A stretch of DNA of 64,000 bases from Brienomyrus brachyistius (taxonomy: Eukaryota > Chordata > Actinopteri > Osteoglossiformes > Mormyridae), in contig NC_064549.1 in NCBI RefSeq assembly GCF_023856365.1, forward strand, positions 5,473,608 through 5,537,607. The letters run 5' to 3'. Numbering within the stretch: the stretch's first letter is position 1; every line of letters starts with the position of its first letter. Both the position numbers and the translations under genes were made by a program. Below, piece by piece: positions 23,838 through 38,871 of the stretch. The notes beneath the pieces are model-generated. The model was not told the origin of the DNA, made no database searches, and saw nothing but the letters and a program-made list of their open reading frames with translations.

Positions 23838-26800
23838 ATGTCTCGCTGGGGTCGAAGAGATGACAAGAACCGGAAGACGCCGGAGGTGATCCGGACGGTG
23901 ACGGAGGGCCTCAAGTCGCTGTATCGTAAGAAGCTGCTGCCCCTGGAGAAGTACTATGACTTCCACAGCTTCCACTCTGCGAGCCTGGAGGACGCTGACT
24001 TCGACAACAAGCCCATGGTGCTGGTGGTGGGCCAGTACTCTACAGGAAAGACCACCTTCATCAGGTAGGGCACCACGGTCTCTGTTTGTGTCTTTATCCT
24101 TGACGACAGCTCTCAGGAGGATATACAGTATATTCAGATCAAGGTGGGAGCGTAATGTGAAACAGCCCTTGGTATGTCATGTTCTGACTGTCACAGAACT
24201 GACATCCAAGCCAGCTAGTCCTCCTGATCTCTCTTCTGCGAGGAGCGGCCTTCCCATGCCTTACCGCGTGCCTCTGCCCGTCAGGTATCTCCTGGAGCAA
24301 GACATTCCTGGGAGCCGGGTCGGACCAGAGCCCACCACCGACTGCTTCACTGCCATCATGCACGGGGAGGTGGAGGGGATCATCCCGGGAAATGCACTCA
24401 TCGTGGATCCCAACAAGCCCTTCCGCAAGCTCAACCCATTCGGGAACACCTTTCTCAACAGGTATGGAGGAAGCGAAGGAGAGAGGGAGTGAGGAAGACT
24501 GGTGAGAGAGATCCGTGTTCCGCACGCAAACTCATGGCATGAAGAAGCCAGCAAGGAAACAGGGGAACAGGAGAGGGAGTGAGGAAGAGACGCGTCACTC
24601 TTGCCGTATGGAATGTTAAGTCCGTGTGCTAGAATTTGTGGGGTGGGGGTGTAATGTATTTATAGGAAAAAAAACAAAGAAAGCATTAAGAAGGGGTGTT
24701 GGAAAAACACCATGTCAGTGGACAAATCATCTCTGAAATTTCCTGAGTGACGACAATTCGTTTCCTTTGTGTGTCGTTACAGTGCTTTAAGTTGCTAGAC
24801 TCAACCATAACAATGCAGGTATGTGAGGTCAGAAAGAGGTGCGCACACAAGAGGCCAGTTTATTTGTGCAGTGTATTTCACACATGGAGGTAAGTCTGAG
24901 TGCTTTACAGGAACATCATTAAATACAGGCCAGTTTAAAATCAATGTGTACAGACTAAAACGATGATGTTTGTTAATAATGTACATTAAAGCTGCTTCTG
25001 AATGTTCTATGAATGCTTTATGAATTACTGAATGTTCTACGAATGCATTATAAAGGCATTATGAAGGTGCAGTCAGTGTAAAGCGATACCCAATACATTG
25101 AAATTGGAATGAAATTAATTGCAGAGTATTTGAAGACAAAAAGTGTAGCGCTCAGGATGGTTTAAGTTTGGTCTTAAAAATGGCTGCAGTTGGGACACAT
25201 CCGAGATCGTCAGTGAGTTTTTTTTCTAGCTGTGGGCGATCGATTCCAAAGACACTAAGAAATATTATCGCCCGTCCATTTCAGGGCAGCAGGTCTTAAG
25301 GGCAGATTATGTCCATTGTTATTACAATCATTGCTACCAATTGTATCTTCACAGACTTGCAATCTCACTCTAAAAACCAGTTCCTTCCTTATATCAGATA
25401 AGCAGGTCGTATCTGTTTTTCTGAACTGGGGCGTATACAGGCCGGTGTCCAGAGTAAACTCAGTGCAGTACCAACATATACCCTGCGGGGGGAGCTGTAG
25501 AGCAGATGACACCATTGTTCTGGAGTTCTCAATGTCTTGGCACCTCTGATTTTGCTTTTGATATGTCCTGTCTGGGGGAAACTTGCTGCTCATTAAAATT
25601 GTTTGTGACAGGATGTGACTGTGTTGATTTAGGCGGCAGACCATTAGCGGGGCTTATTGTTTAGTCCTGGCAGAGGTGGCCATTTTCCTTCAGGAAGCTG
25701 CAAGCATTGACGGGATCGTTCCAACACAATGGTGCTGGATGGGAGGGCTTAAGGTCACAGTTTGGTCTTTCAATTATGTTCTTTCTTTACCCACATGGGT
25801 CACACAGAGATTTAGAAGCTAATTTAAGAAACGCTTTAAAAGCCGGCTTTCTGTTCATGTACGATGAGTGACAGTGCCATGTGAAGGAGGTGAAGGAGGT
25901 GGGGATTTGTTGCATGTCGGCCGTCTGAGCGGTGAGGCAGTGCCGGCCGTCTGCTCTCCTCCCCCTAGGTTCCAATGCGCACAGTTGCCCAACCAGGTCC
26001 TGGAGAGCATCAGCATCATAGATACGCCCGGGATCCTGTGCGGGGCCAAGCAGAGGGTGAGCCGAGGTGAGGTCTGTGGGAGCTTGGTGTGGAGAGAGCG
26101 AGAGAGCGAGAGTGAGAGAGACGACGGGACGAAGGACGCATTCCCTATTGGCACAGCATGCCCTGCCTTTCTGGCACCATGAACACCGCCAGGCACATAA
26201 CTCAGACATAAGAGAACAGCCTCGAACACTACAGCAGTGAGGCAGAACAGTCCAGCCTCTGAGAATGCAGGGAGAACATCTGGAGGCGCATGTGAAAAAC
26301 GAGGTAGGACGAGCCAGGTTGTGGCACGCTGACGCTCCAGTAATACACACTCTCTCTGAATCCAATTAAAGGGAGAGAAACATGTTCTGGAAAATTCTGC
26401 GTGATCCTGCTGTATAAGGTTCACTCATGCAAAGAGGAACGCAAACAAATTCTGACCTGTCAGAAACGGAACCAGCCTCTAGGGGTCAGTTTAGTCCCCA
26501 ATCTTTTTGACCATAAGCCACTGAAACACATGTTGGATAGAAGGAAACCGGGCAGACGGCAAAGTGAGAGAACTTTGGACAAAGACAGCATAACCCTCTT
26601 CTATGTTCACTAAGTCCTTATGTAGCTTTTAGTACCAAACAGAACTTTGTTTTATTATGATGCCTGACATATGGGGTCTATGGGTATTCTGTGCGAGTAG
26701 TTTATTTTGTGTGAATCATTTTTCTTGTGGTGAGTCAGAAGTCCTGTTTTACATCAGCAATGGGGAAAATGAGCATTTAGATGCTATGATGGGAGGGTTA

Positions 26801-28654
26801 CCACACATTTCTTTGGGGTTTAATTGAATGGGAACTAGTAAGTTAAGCAGTGGGCTGTCAGATTAAGCGAAAATCCTGCCGTGTGCTCCAAGGCCGGATG
26901 TGCCCGTTCGGGGTATCAGTGTCTGACCAGGCTGTAGGTCTCATCACGTGCAGATGTTGGGATGCCGGTGTAGTCAGGCATGGTGTCACCAGGCTCACCC
27001 TCCGCCACAGGCTACGACTTCCCTGCCGTGCTGCGCTGGTTCGCCGAGCGTGTGGACCGCATCATCCTGCTGTTTGATGCCCACAAGCTGGAGATTTCCG
27101 ATGAGTTCTCTGAGGCTATCGGAGCTCTGCGAGGCAATGAGGACAAACTGCGCGTGGTGTTGAACAAGGCCGACATGGTCAGCACCCAACAGCTGATGCG
27201 TGTCTACGGCGCCCTCATGTGGTCGCTGGGGAAGGTGTTCGGCACGCCCGAAGTGCTGCGCGTGTACATCGGCTCTTTCTGGTCTGAGCCGCTCATGGTG
27301 CCCGACAATCGACGGCTGTTTGAGCTGGAGGAGGAGGATCTGTTTGCAGACATCCAGAACCTTCCCCGCAATGCTGCCCTACGGAAGCTGAATGACCTAG
27401 TGAAGCGAGCCCGCCTTGTCAGGGTGAGTGGTTTTGGGCTGAAGACACCGTCCCATCAGTCGTTTGACCTTTTTCACCATTAAAAAACACACTGCCAAAG
27501 AGTCCTGTGAGCTTCTCACACCATTGCCCTCCAAAGTACCCTTAACTGGGAGACTGGGAGAGATTCAGTAACGTTACTGCAAGTCACAATGAACAAATCA
27601 TGTCCACCCAGTGGCCAAACCGTAAAAAACAAAATGATATTCGTACCACATTGAGGGATTAGAACAGAGGCTGTTGAGGCGACAGTACCAGACTGATACC
27701 TAAGAATCAGAAAATTAAATCACTCCTTCAGAATGTGGAAACTTTCTTCTAGGTATGGAGGTCAACATGGAGGGTGGCAGGGTACAAAAAGCGAAAGAAC
27801 ATACAATATGTTAGACGTGCGCCATGCCTTCCTCTCCAGGTTCATGCTCACATCATTAGCTACCTGAAGCAAGAGATGCCCTCCGTCTTTAGGAAGGACA
27901 ACAAGAAGAAGCATCTGATCAACCAGCTGCCTGTCATCTTTTCCAAGATCCAGCTGCAGCACAACATCTCTCCTGGGGACTTTCCAGATTGCACCAAGAT
28001 GCAGGTACTTATCTCTCTGTTGGTAAAACGATGCGTTGTTTCCCTCAGTGATGATGTTATAGCCTCATCCCTCAAACATTCCTTGCACTATTTTTTTTTT
28101 CTGTCCAGGACCAGCTCATGGTTCAAGACTTCACAAAGTTCAAGCCCATTAAGCCTGGCCTGATGGCTGTCCTGGATGAGCTGTTGACCAGCGATATCGC
28201 CAAGCTGATGCCCTTGTTACGCCAGGAGGAGTTGGAGGCTGGCATCCAGCCTGGCGTTCAGGGCGGGGCCTTCCTCGGGACCCGCGCCGGGCCCTTTATG
28301 GAGGGGGACCCCTTTGCTGAGAATGGGGAAGGAAGTGAGGAGGAGGAGGACTGGGTGGTGACGAAGGACAAGCCCAAGTATGACGAGATCTTCTACAACC
28401 TCTCGCCCAATGAGGGAAAGCTGAGTGGCACCAAAGCCAAAGACTGGATGGTGACCACGCGTCTGCCCAACTCCGTCCTGGGACGCATTTGGAAGCTGTC
28501 AGATGTGGACCGCGACGGCATGCTGGATGACGAGGAGTTCGCCCTGGCCAGTCACCTGATTGAGGTGAAGTTGGAGGGGCACGGCTTGCCCCCCGAGCTG
28601 CCCGCACGCCTGGTGCCACCCTCCAAACGCCGCCACAAAGGCTCCGATGCTTAG
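23838..28654 (+). CDS. EHD2: EHD2, EH-domain ATPase of caveolae and endocytic membranes
   Basis: EHD proteins are dynamin-like ATPases that oligomerise on membranes; EHD2 stabilises caveolae at the plasma membrane. Six exons: 23838-24064, 24285-24461, 25969-26066, 27011-27423, 27840-28004, 28109-28654. Together they give 541 residues (human 543) with all phases matching. Visible motifs are the P-loop GQYSTGKT (65-72), DTPG (153-156), NKAD (219-222) and the [13 protein letters not shown] loop. The EH domain (about 445-535) has the EF-hand loop [12 protein letters not shown] (492-503). The C-terminus [14 protein letters not shown] is close to human EHD2 and unlike EHD1/3/4, which supports the paralogue call. 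BICRA lies upstream on the same strand, as in human 19q13.33. Confidence 0.96.
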
Positions 28655-28764
28655 GCGGCCACCAGCTGTCCGACAATACTGTCTGTGCCTCATTCAGTCT
28701 ACGTCCATCCATCAGCTTACCATTACTTACATCTCTACACTTCCCCTGGAGTAACGCTAATGCA

Positions 28765-28777
28765 CCACTAGGTGGCG
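28765..28777 (+). promoter_or_regulatory. CTCF-core-like word in EHD2 3' UTR
   Basis: CCACTAGGTGGCG matches the CTCF core, but the flanks do not, so it is weaker than the site at 21488. Confidence 0.25.
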
Positions 28778-29470
28778 TTCTGCCCCCTATGGGTGCTTTT
28801 CATGCTCAAGGTTCTGGTTTGCCTCTGACTTGACTAACATTCACATGACTTTGTAGTGACCTATGAAATTGAGCACCAAATTTAATCTTCACACATGATA
28901 ATTACCCGCCACACTCCACCCACCATCACCACAACTACCCAGCATCCCATTTTCGGGAGAATTCAGGGCAGCTGCAGCAAACAGCGCCGCTTCCATGCAT
29001 TATGGTAGCTGACGGCACCTGCCGGCCACACCTCGCTGGGGTAAATGGCGTGGGTGCACAGATGATGTGAAGTGTGCAGGGCCTCCAGGAAGAGGGCGCC
29101 TTCTACACGAGTGAAATAATGCACCGTAGCGCACCCTGCCTTTTCAGAGCACTGGACCGCCAGCGTGACCCTCGGCCTACTGCCTCCTACTGGGTCTCCA
29201 CTGAAGTGCCTCCCAACCCCTCCTGCCTCACTTTTCTCTCCCTTTCCGCTGCATCTGAAATCAAAAATATTATTATTGCGACGTCTCTTTTACATTGATA
29301 TTTGTTTTTATATGAATTTAGAGCTGCCTGCTGTCTAAATATCACATTTATTTTATACTAACTTTTGTGCCTAGACCTGCTTCAGTAAGAACATTTTTAT
29401 CGTGAATCAAGATTGTCTGAAATGACTGTATGAAGCCCATGCGTCACTCTGCTATGTATCGTTAATATTC

Positions 29471-29476
29471 AATAAA
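29471..29476 (+). terminator. EHD2: Polyadenylation signal of EHD2
   Basis: AATAAA 817 bases after the EHD2 stop, in an AT-rich 3' UTR with no earlier AATAAA. It is the likely cleavage signal. Confidence 0.6.
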
Positions 29477-29499
29477 TTTACCATTGAAACACTAGACTT

Positions 29500-30729
29500 T
29501 TAGTGCTTTTTTTAGTTTCACATTGAGTTATTGACCCATCCTAGGCTCCCTGCGTTGCCCCCAGGCTCTGGCCTCCCCACGATCCTTAATAGGACAAGCG
29601 GATATGGAAAACCGATGGACGGATAATAGACGATGGTGTCTTTTTAATAATATAGTGGTGTGTACAATACTATTTAAAAAATCATTTAAGAATTATATAA
29701 ATAATAATAATACTGTAATTCAGATAAAACAAAAATCTTATCCATTTTATTATCTGTCGTTGTGTTATTCCCTTAGGACTGCTTGGTAGTACCTGTGCCC
29801 GAGGGGGGGGTAAACACGGTGAAAGCCCACCCTGCAGGTGGCATAGGCTAGGGCATCGTTTGACTATGGCGCAAAAGTGGAAAAAAAATTCTAAGTATCA
29901 CCTCTGGTCACATCCTGCGAGATTACAGTCATTTACACCAGTTGTTAGGCCCAAATGTACAGTAATTAGTGTAAATAATGTGGGCCATTTCTATCGGACC
30001 CCCCTATAATGACTTAGCCACCCCATTTCATAAATCTCTAGTGGCTCTCCTGATTTACGCTACTTTGAATACTTTAAACAGACGGCAGCTGACTAGTTAG
30101 CAGCCAGAAAGTCTCTGCTACTGAAATAGCTTTAATACTAATGAACTGATAAATTGATTTTCTGCTGCGGTGCTCAGCAGAATCTCGCCCAGGGCACCAG
30201 AGCACCCAGTGCTAACACACTTTAGAGGGGGAGTGTAGCGTCACAAGCTCTGACTTTCAGGCACATACAGCGATACCTTAAAGGCAGGAATTCTCTATCA
30301 CATACAGAAGAGCAAAACAAATAAAGGTCCTACTATCTTCTTTTGACTTTTGTGCCAACTTCCCTGGAAAATATGATTGCTGCCAGTGTATCCTCAAACA
30401 TAAAAACGCAGCCACATTTGCAAAAACTACGCCATCCTATCCCCACATATGCTATACAGTTGGTGTCTCCGTAACTGGCCACAGAAACAATGACTCACTC
30501 TTCTCCCTGCCAAGTCCCACACCACCATTTTCCATCTTCCTTGGCTTGAAGAGACACAAGCACATACACAGACTCTCTCTCTCTCTCTCTCTCTCTCTCC
30601 AGTCTTTCCTCCCTGCACAGAGACTAAGAAATATGAAAACACTGCAGATAATTATGTCATTATACTTGCATATAGATTTGAAGTGTTTTTTTTCTAACCA
30701 TTCAAAATTATTTTCCCATATGTGTGTGT

Positions 30730-30760
<31 letters not shown>

Positions 30761-32093
30761 GGGGGGCTGGGATGGGCGTGGTGATTTGCCAGATTCCCCC
30801 ATGCACTCCTTGAAAAGAAACGCAAGTACAGAGTCAAAGCGTCGCACTCTCCTGTCCGCTGTGACTCACGCAGCAGGAATGCGGAGGGCTGGGCAGGAGT
30901 TATTAATATCTTCTTTTCCAGGGTCCGCGAAATTTCCTTCAGCACGGTCGGGGGGACTTGTTAGCTATATCTTTTCAGAATCTTTACAACATGACCCTAT
31001 TAGGAGTTTTCAATCCGATCATTTCTTGTCTGCGTGCGAATTTCTGCGCAAGCGCTGAGTTTTGAGGAGCGTCGGGCGGTGGTCTGCGGATCTGGACCCT
31101 CTCGCACCCTCTGCTCTCGCTTTTTCAGACTTAGCAGACGTTTCGACTGATTTTATGTGCCAAAGGGTACGTGTGCTGAGTCGTTAAGAAACACTGCATT
31201 GCAAAGAATTTCTCAATGTTGGAAATTGGACTGATTCCCCCAGTAGCTGCTTTCTGCTTTTAGAGCGAAGAAATATTTTTATTGCATTTTAAGTACATTT
31301 TCAGTGATCTAATGCTGTACTTTTTTCGTTGATTCTCTAGACCTGCAACGATGACAATACTCGCTGGAAAGTAAACTAAATGCTTTGGCTAAAACTCTTG
31401 CAAATGCTTTCCAAAGAAAAACTGTAGGAAAATAAAGCAAAATGCTTATGACATATGAAGACCAGGGTGCTTAAAAACGCTGTGCGCGCTGGACCGGCCC
31501 TCCGTCCCCCCGCAGGGAACACCTGGGTGTCCCCTGATGTCATCAGCCTCCCAAGATGCCGGAGCGCCCTCTGATGGCGCATTGCCGCACTTGGGGAATG
31601 GCGTCATTACAGAGATTGTGTGCCCGTTATGACCCGAGCCGTTCGGTTTACACTTGCTGTGTGCAGAAGAGTTTTTGCTCATGGCCATGCTGAACTCATA
31701 TCGAGTAGTTACTGGTGCTGATGGTAGTTTTTAACAACATTTAATTTGTTCCCATTTTTCTACAATTAAACAAGCTGTTGCTTCATGTCCTCTTCGTGTC
31801 ACTACTTGCTACATGTAATTAATTCACTTTTGGTTTCTGACTGTAATTAAACTACATTTAATCTATAAATAATGCCAGCCGAGTGGTCATAAAGTGGCGT
31901 GTTTAAAGTTAAGGGCTGAGCATTATGACAAACATCGTAAAATTGTAGTGAGTCAAACGACGAAATGGACGAAAACGCTTTAGGCAGAAGCGTACAGGTC
32001 GTCTTGGCGACAAGCGATATGACGCTGCCGACGTGCCGTAAAGCGACGTGCCGTTAACCAGCCTGCCGGTGTCGCGTATTTTGCAGAATCACC
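29500..32093. other. EHD2-PSMD8 intergenic DNA
   Basis: No gene is supported. A stretch at about 30117-30170 recurs at 58487-58535, so it is a dispersed repeat. A (CT)n tract lies at 30574-30599 and a TG-then-G tract at 30720-30766. The PSMD8 promoter must lie in the CpG-containing last few hundred bases. Confidence 0.45.
30720..30766. repeat. (TG)n followed by a poly(G) run
   Basis: About 12 TG units run directly into more than 20 G residues. The G run can form G-quadruplex structures and is prone to sequencing error. Confidence 0.9.
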
Positions 32094-34499
<2,406 letters not shown>

Positions 34500-34529
34500 T
34501 GGGGGTGGGGGTGTCTCACATACACACAT

Positions 34530-34533
<4 letters not shown>

Positions 34534-34566
<33 letters not shown>

Positions 34567-34581
34567 CACACACATACACAC
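34534..34581. repeat. (AC)n microsatellite after PSMD8 stop
   Basis: About 15 AC units with interruptions, starting 35 bases after the stop and so probably in the 3' UTR. Confidence 0.85.
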
Positions 34582-34995
34582 AACCGGCAGCATGTTGTCC
34601 TGGTCCTGCTCTGTTAGACGGGTATAGTGGTACAGTATTGCTGCGTGGACCACATCAAAACCTTCAAATGTTTCTGCCCTAGTGCCTGAGTGCGAGACAA
34701 TGTGGCTGAAACGTCAGTATGTGAGTGATGTGTCTAATTTTCCACATCACAGCCAAGTTCCCCATTTCTGGAACCATGGATGCACCATCCACATTTTCTG
34801 AATGGCAGCTGTAGGCTTGTGTTATATCGCTCTAATATCAGGTGTCTTACCTCTGTCCCCCCAAGCCCGACTGCCAGGGTGGTGGTCCGGCCTCCTGCCC
34901 ACCACAGTGCTGTCGGCTGGCCGGCCTCACCTACTCTTGCCTGCTGCGGCGGCCTGTGGTTGTGCTCCATGCTCTCTCTAAAGCATTATCTAGAG

Positions 34996-35122
34996 CAGTG
35001 TTTCTTAACTCGGTCCTTGGGGACCCCCAGACAGTCCATGTTTTTGCTCCCTCCCAGCTGCTGGGAGAGAGCAAAAACGTGGATTGTATTGGGGTCCTCA
35101 GGGACTAGGTTGAGAAACGCTC
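34996..35122. mobile_element. Fold-back hAT-like element with perfect 8 bp target duplication
   Basis: It begins CAGTGTTTCTTAACTC and ends TTGAGAAACGCTC. The halves pair through GAGCAAAAACGTGGA and its complement. Perfect direct repeats ATCTAGAG at 34988-34995 and 35123-35130 flank it. It is 127 bp with no coding capacity. If the AATAAA at 35310 is used, this hairpin lies in the PSMD8 3' UTR. Confidence 0.8.
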
Positions 35123-35309
35123 ATCTAGAGTGACTCCAAATCAGTGCTTCTTACCTTGTATCCTAGCAACTGGCAAAGGGAATTGTGGTCAGAGTTGGAG
35201 GGTTTTTACATATGGTCGTTTGTGTCTGTCTTCTGCTCCAGATGTCCTTTCACACACACCTTTATTTCTGTGATGGTTACCGGACTGTAATATAATTGCA
35301 CAACAGGAA

Positions 35310-35315
35310 AATAAA
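35310..35315 (+). terminator. PSMD8: Candidate PSMD8 polyadenylation signal
   Basis: AATAAA about 810 bases after the PSMD8 stop, followed by a T-rich stretch. Earlier non-canonical signals cannot be excluded. Confidence 0.45.
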
Positions 35316-35645
35316 CTTTTTTTTTTCCACTTTTGAACTCCTTATGTATTTTGTCATGTATATGCACTTAAGGTATATTTCTTGAGGCAGAAGTTACAGC
35401 CTTCAGTTTGTAGTGATCTTTTTATTTGATGACCTGGATTTCACAGCCGCTGGTGAGTCCTCGCTCCTTTAAGCTTCCCCTTGAGGCTCAGCAGAAGGTG
35501 GCAGTGGTCACCATACACACACACACACACATGGGTTGCCCCAGTAGTTATGCCTCAGTTGGGGGAGTGCACATGTTTGTGAGTGGCTGTAACGATGACA
35601 GATGTTCAGCAGATACAAAGGCAAATTAAAGAGGAAGATACATAC

Positions 35646-36000
35646 GGGGCGGCATGGTGGTGCAGTGGTTAGCACTGTTGCCTCACACCTCTGGGACCCG
35701 GGTTCGAGTCTCCGCCTGGGTCACATGTGTGCGGAGTTTGCATGTTCTCCCCATGTCGTCGTGGGGTTTCCTCCGGGTACTCCGGTTTACCCCCACAGTC
35801 CAAAAACTTGCTAAGGCTAATTGGAGTTACTAAATTGCCCATAGGTGTGCATGTGTGAGTGAATGGTGTGTGAGTGTGCCCTACGATGGACTGGCCCCCC
35901 ATCCTGGGTTGTTCCCTGCCTCGTGCCCATTGCTTCTGGAATAGGCTCCGGACCCCCCGTGACCCAGTAGGATAAGTGGTTTGGAGGATGGATGGATGTA
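35646..36000 (+). repeat. tRNA-headed SINE-like repeat, copy 3 (best preserved)
   Basis: The head has Pol III type motifs: TGGTGCAGTGG (A box, 35658-35668) and GGTTCGAGTC (B box, 35701-35710), 32 bases apart. The body reads through GTACTCCGGTTT and CATCCTGGGTTG, and the tail ends with GGATGGATG units. Copies 1 and 2 at 607 and 2437 are the same family reversed. The family name is not certain from memory. Confidence 0.85.
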
Positions 36001-36032
36001 TTGTACATACAGAAGGAAATGGCAGATGATGT

Positions 36033-37320
36033 TTACCTTTTGAAAACTAAAATGAGACCGTAGGTGGTTGAATGGATGAATGCCCAGGTGTGCCTCCTGG
36101 CTGTTCCTCTAAGCTGAAGAATGGGTACCTGCCTGGGTGGGGCGTAAGTTCTCTGGAAGGGTTTGGCAGAGTATGGATCTCTCACTGATTGATGATGGTG
36201 GGCAGTGGTGCTTTGCGATGGTGCCGGCATGGGATCTGCACAACCAGGAGTGGACCATGGTGGATGTCTGAGTTCAGTAATCAAAGGTGGAAAGTTCAGG
36301 TCCTGAAAGTACAAATCCAGAACAAGGTTTTATTTCAACCAGCCAGTTGAGCACTCTATGACTCTATATTAAACTTGTTGGCTGAAAGAAAATCTTGGTC
36401 TGGATTTGTACTTTCTGGTGCTGAACTTACCCCCTCGGTCAATAATGTCCTCCTTGTCCACTTTTCCTTGTGTTTGCTGGATTGGTTTCTTTAGAAGAGG
36501 TCTGTCTGGATACTCTTACTTCTGTGGGGTGTGGTGGAATTGGGGCTGAACTCAATGTGGAGGGGCCATTTCTGTGCGGTTGCTGAAGTGGTTGTGGAGC
36601 TCATGCAGCAAACCGTAGGATAAATTCCACCAGTTCTGGGCTGGAGATAGGCTCCAGGGATGCAGATATCCAACCTTTCTCCAGTAGCAATGTTTTTCCT
36701 GACTGTTCAATGTGAGTGTCATCATTGGGTCTGCTCTGAGCTCCCACAACGACGACCTTATCATTCCCAAGCTCCTTTAGTCTAGCCTGGCTCTCTGAGT
36801 GCACGGGATCCCTCAGGATTAGCAGTCACCAAGAATCCTGGCTTGCTGTGTTGGTTCTTGAGGTTCGGGCTCTCCCGGCTTGCCTGCAAAGGGAGCTGGC
36901 TGCCCTCCAGCAGCTTGGTGGTACTATCGGCCAAGGATCCCTCGGTCACAATGGACTGTGTTCCTGTCTGCGCCTATCTCATTGATCTCATTGGAACTTG
37001 TGGCTGTGTGAGCTTCCTGTTGTCTTGAGTGAGGGCAGGGGCTGCAGCAGCGTTGGCAATTAATACAGGCACATGGTTGACTGAAGACCTGCCAGAGGAT
37101 GGCTTTGGCACAGCTGTAGAGGGGTCAGCTGCTGGGGCCGTTGGTACTTTATCTGCATGTCTGGTGAGCTTAGCTTTGGCTTTGGCTGCTTGGTAAGTGG
37201 TGCTGGTCTTTGGAGGCTTGGCCTTGGTTGCTTTCCTGAGGGACGGTGTCCCTCCCTGCCAATTCATGTCTCATGAGGACATGCTCAGCTCTTGGTTCTT
37301 GAGTAACCTATAAACATGGA
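36033..37320 (-). pseudogene. Coding-like, frame-broken minus-strand region; candidate GGN relic
   Basis: On the minus strand, protein-like stretches follow each other but switch frame. In order they are VTQEPRAEHVLMRHELAG, the Lys/Ala/Pro-rich frame at 36974-37267, SLADSTTKLLEGSQLPLQ (about 36880-36950), EKGWISASLEPISSPELVEF (about 36610-36690), LHELHNHFSNRTEM (about 36560-36605), FSPNSTTPHRSKSIQTDLF (about 36490-36550), QGKVDKEDIID (about 36435-36475), and the open frame 36033-36314. In human 19q13.2 the minus-strand gene GGN (gametogenetin) lies between PSMD8 and SPRED3, exactly this position and strand. I cannot align it to GGN from memory, so homology is inferred from synteny and low-complexity composition. 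The frame switches suggest a pseudogene; introns or assembly indels are alternatives. Confidence 0.3.
36292..36428. mobile_element. Fold-back MITE (AAGTTCAG ends) inside the GGN-like region
   Basis: Its two arms of about 54 bases are near-complementary, from AAGTTCAGGTCCTGAAAG at the left to CTTTCTGGTGCTGAACTT at the right. Internal words such as AAGTACAAATCCAG are shared by both arms. It interrupts the coding-like minus-strand region, and on that strand its ends read like a splice donor (GTAAGTTCAG) and acceptor (TACTTTCAG). Confidence 0.7.
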
Positions 37321-37611
37321 AGAGCAGATAGCCCACAGCAGGCTTTGGGCTGAGAAAAAGCAACGGCATTCATATAAACACTATTGGTATCTGCCATTTA
37401 CATCTATTTTTATGTGAATCTCAGCTGATTATAGGTCAAAGTCAAAGACTTCTGAGACAGTGCAGCATTACTGCTGCTGTCATTCGCCCTGGCCCAGTGT
37501 CCATCACCCCTTGTGGGAATAACATTAGGTTCCTTTGGTAGTGACACTTCCTGTATGCTCTGGAAAATAGCCTGTGGCTGTGTGGGGCTAGTGAGAGAAC
37601 TGAATCTAGTG
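37321..37611. other. Intergenic DNA between the GGN-like region and a hAT-like element
   Basis: Nothing recognisable beyond short open frames. Confidence 0.3.
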
Positions 37612-37797
37612 TAGTGTTTCCCAAACCAGTCTTCAGGGCACACTGGACGGATCCACATTTTTGTGTTATCCCAGTTCCCAGCAGACCTATAAGGTATTTA
37701 GAGCTCCTGAAGGCTTGGGTCAGGTGTTCTGTGAACTGCAATAAAACAAAAACTGGATCTTTCCAGTGTGCCTAAGGGACTGGTTTGGCAAACACTG
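37612..37797. mobile_element. hAT-like fold-back element
   Basis: Starts TAGTGTTTCCCAAACCAG and ends TGGTTTGGCAAACACTG, a clear inverted terminal repeat. The flanks ATCTAGTG and GTGTAGTG agree at 6 of 8 positions with TA at the centre. Confidence 0.65.
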
Positions 37798-38250
37798 GTG
37801 TAGTGAAATGGATGTGGTTGGTATTTAGGGTGTGGTTTGTGAGGTGCGGGTGTCCAGTTCTTGGGGAGCTGTTAGTTTGATGGGTGTGGCTAGACTTGGG
37901 ATTGGATTATTTAGGTGGGTGTGGCTACTGCAAAAGAAGAGCTAGTGAGATGAGTTTGACAGCTACAGGTGGGACAATTAAGCCAGATGTGCTTGGGAGT
38001 GGGGTTAAGGTTAATGAGAAGGTCTGGCTATACTGATATACTGCATATAATGCAGTTAGTGACAGGGGTGTGGTCAGTGGCTGAGGTGGTCCTAAGGAGA
38101 GGTGCATGCATTATGGGTAATGTTGGTTCTAGGAGAGGAATAGGCACTGCAGTGTCACCTTGTGACGTGTTGATGGCTGCTCCTCCTCTAATAGGACCCC
38201 ACTCTTCTCTTGTGAGGTTTGGCTTTGCAGGTAGATGTCCATGTCTAGAG

Positions 38251-38863
<613 letters not shown>

Positions 38864-38871
38864 GTCTAGAA

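Noticed and set aside
35658..35710. tRNA-like A and B boxes as a tRNA gene
   Set aside because: No cloverleaf or acceptor stem can be drawn, and the same head recurs on dispersed copies with a common body, so it is a SINE.
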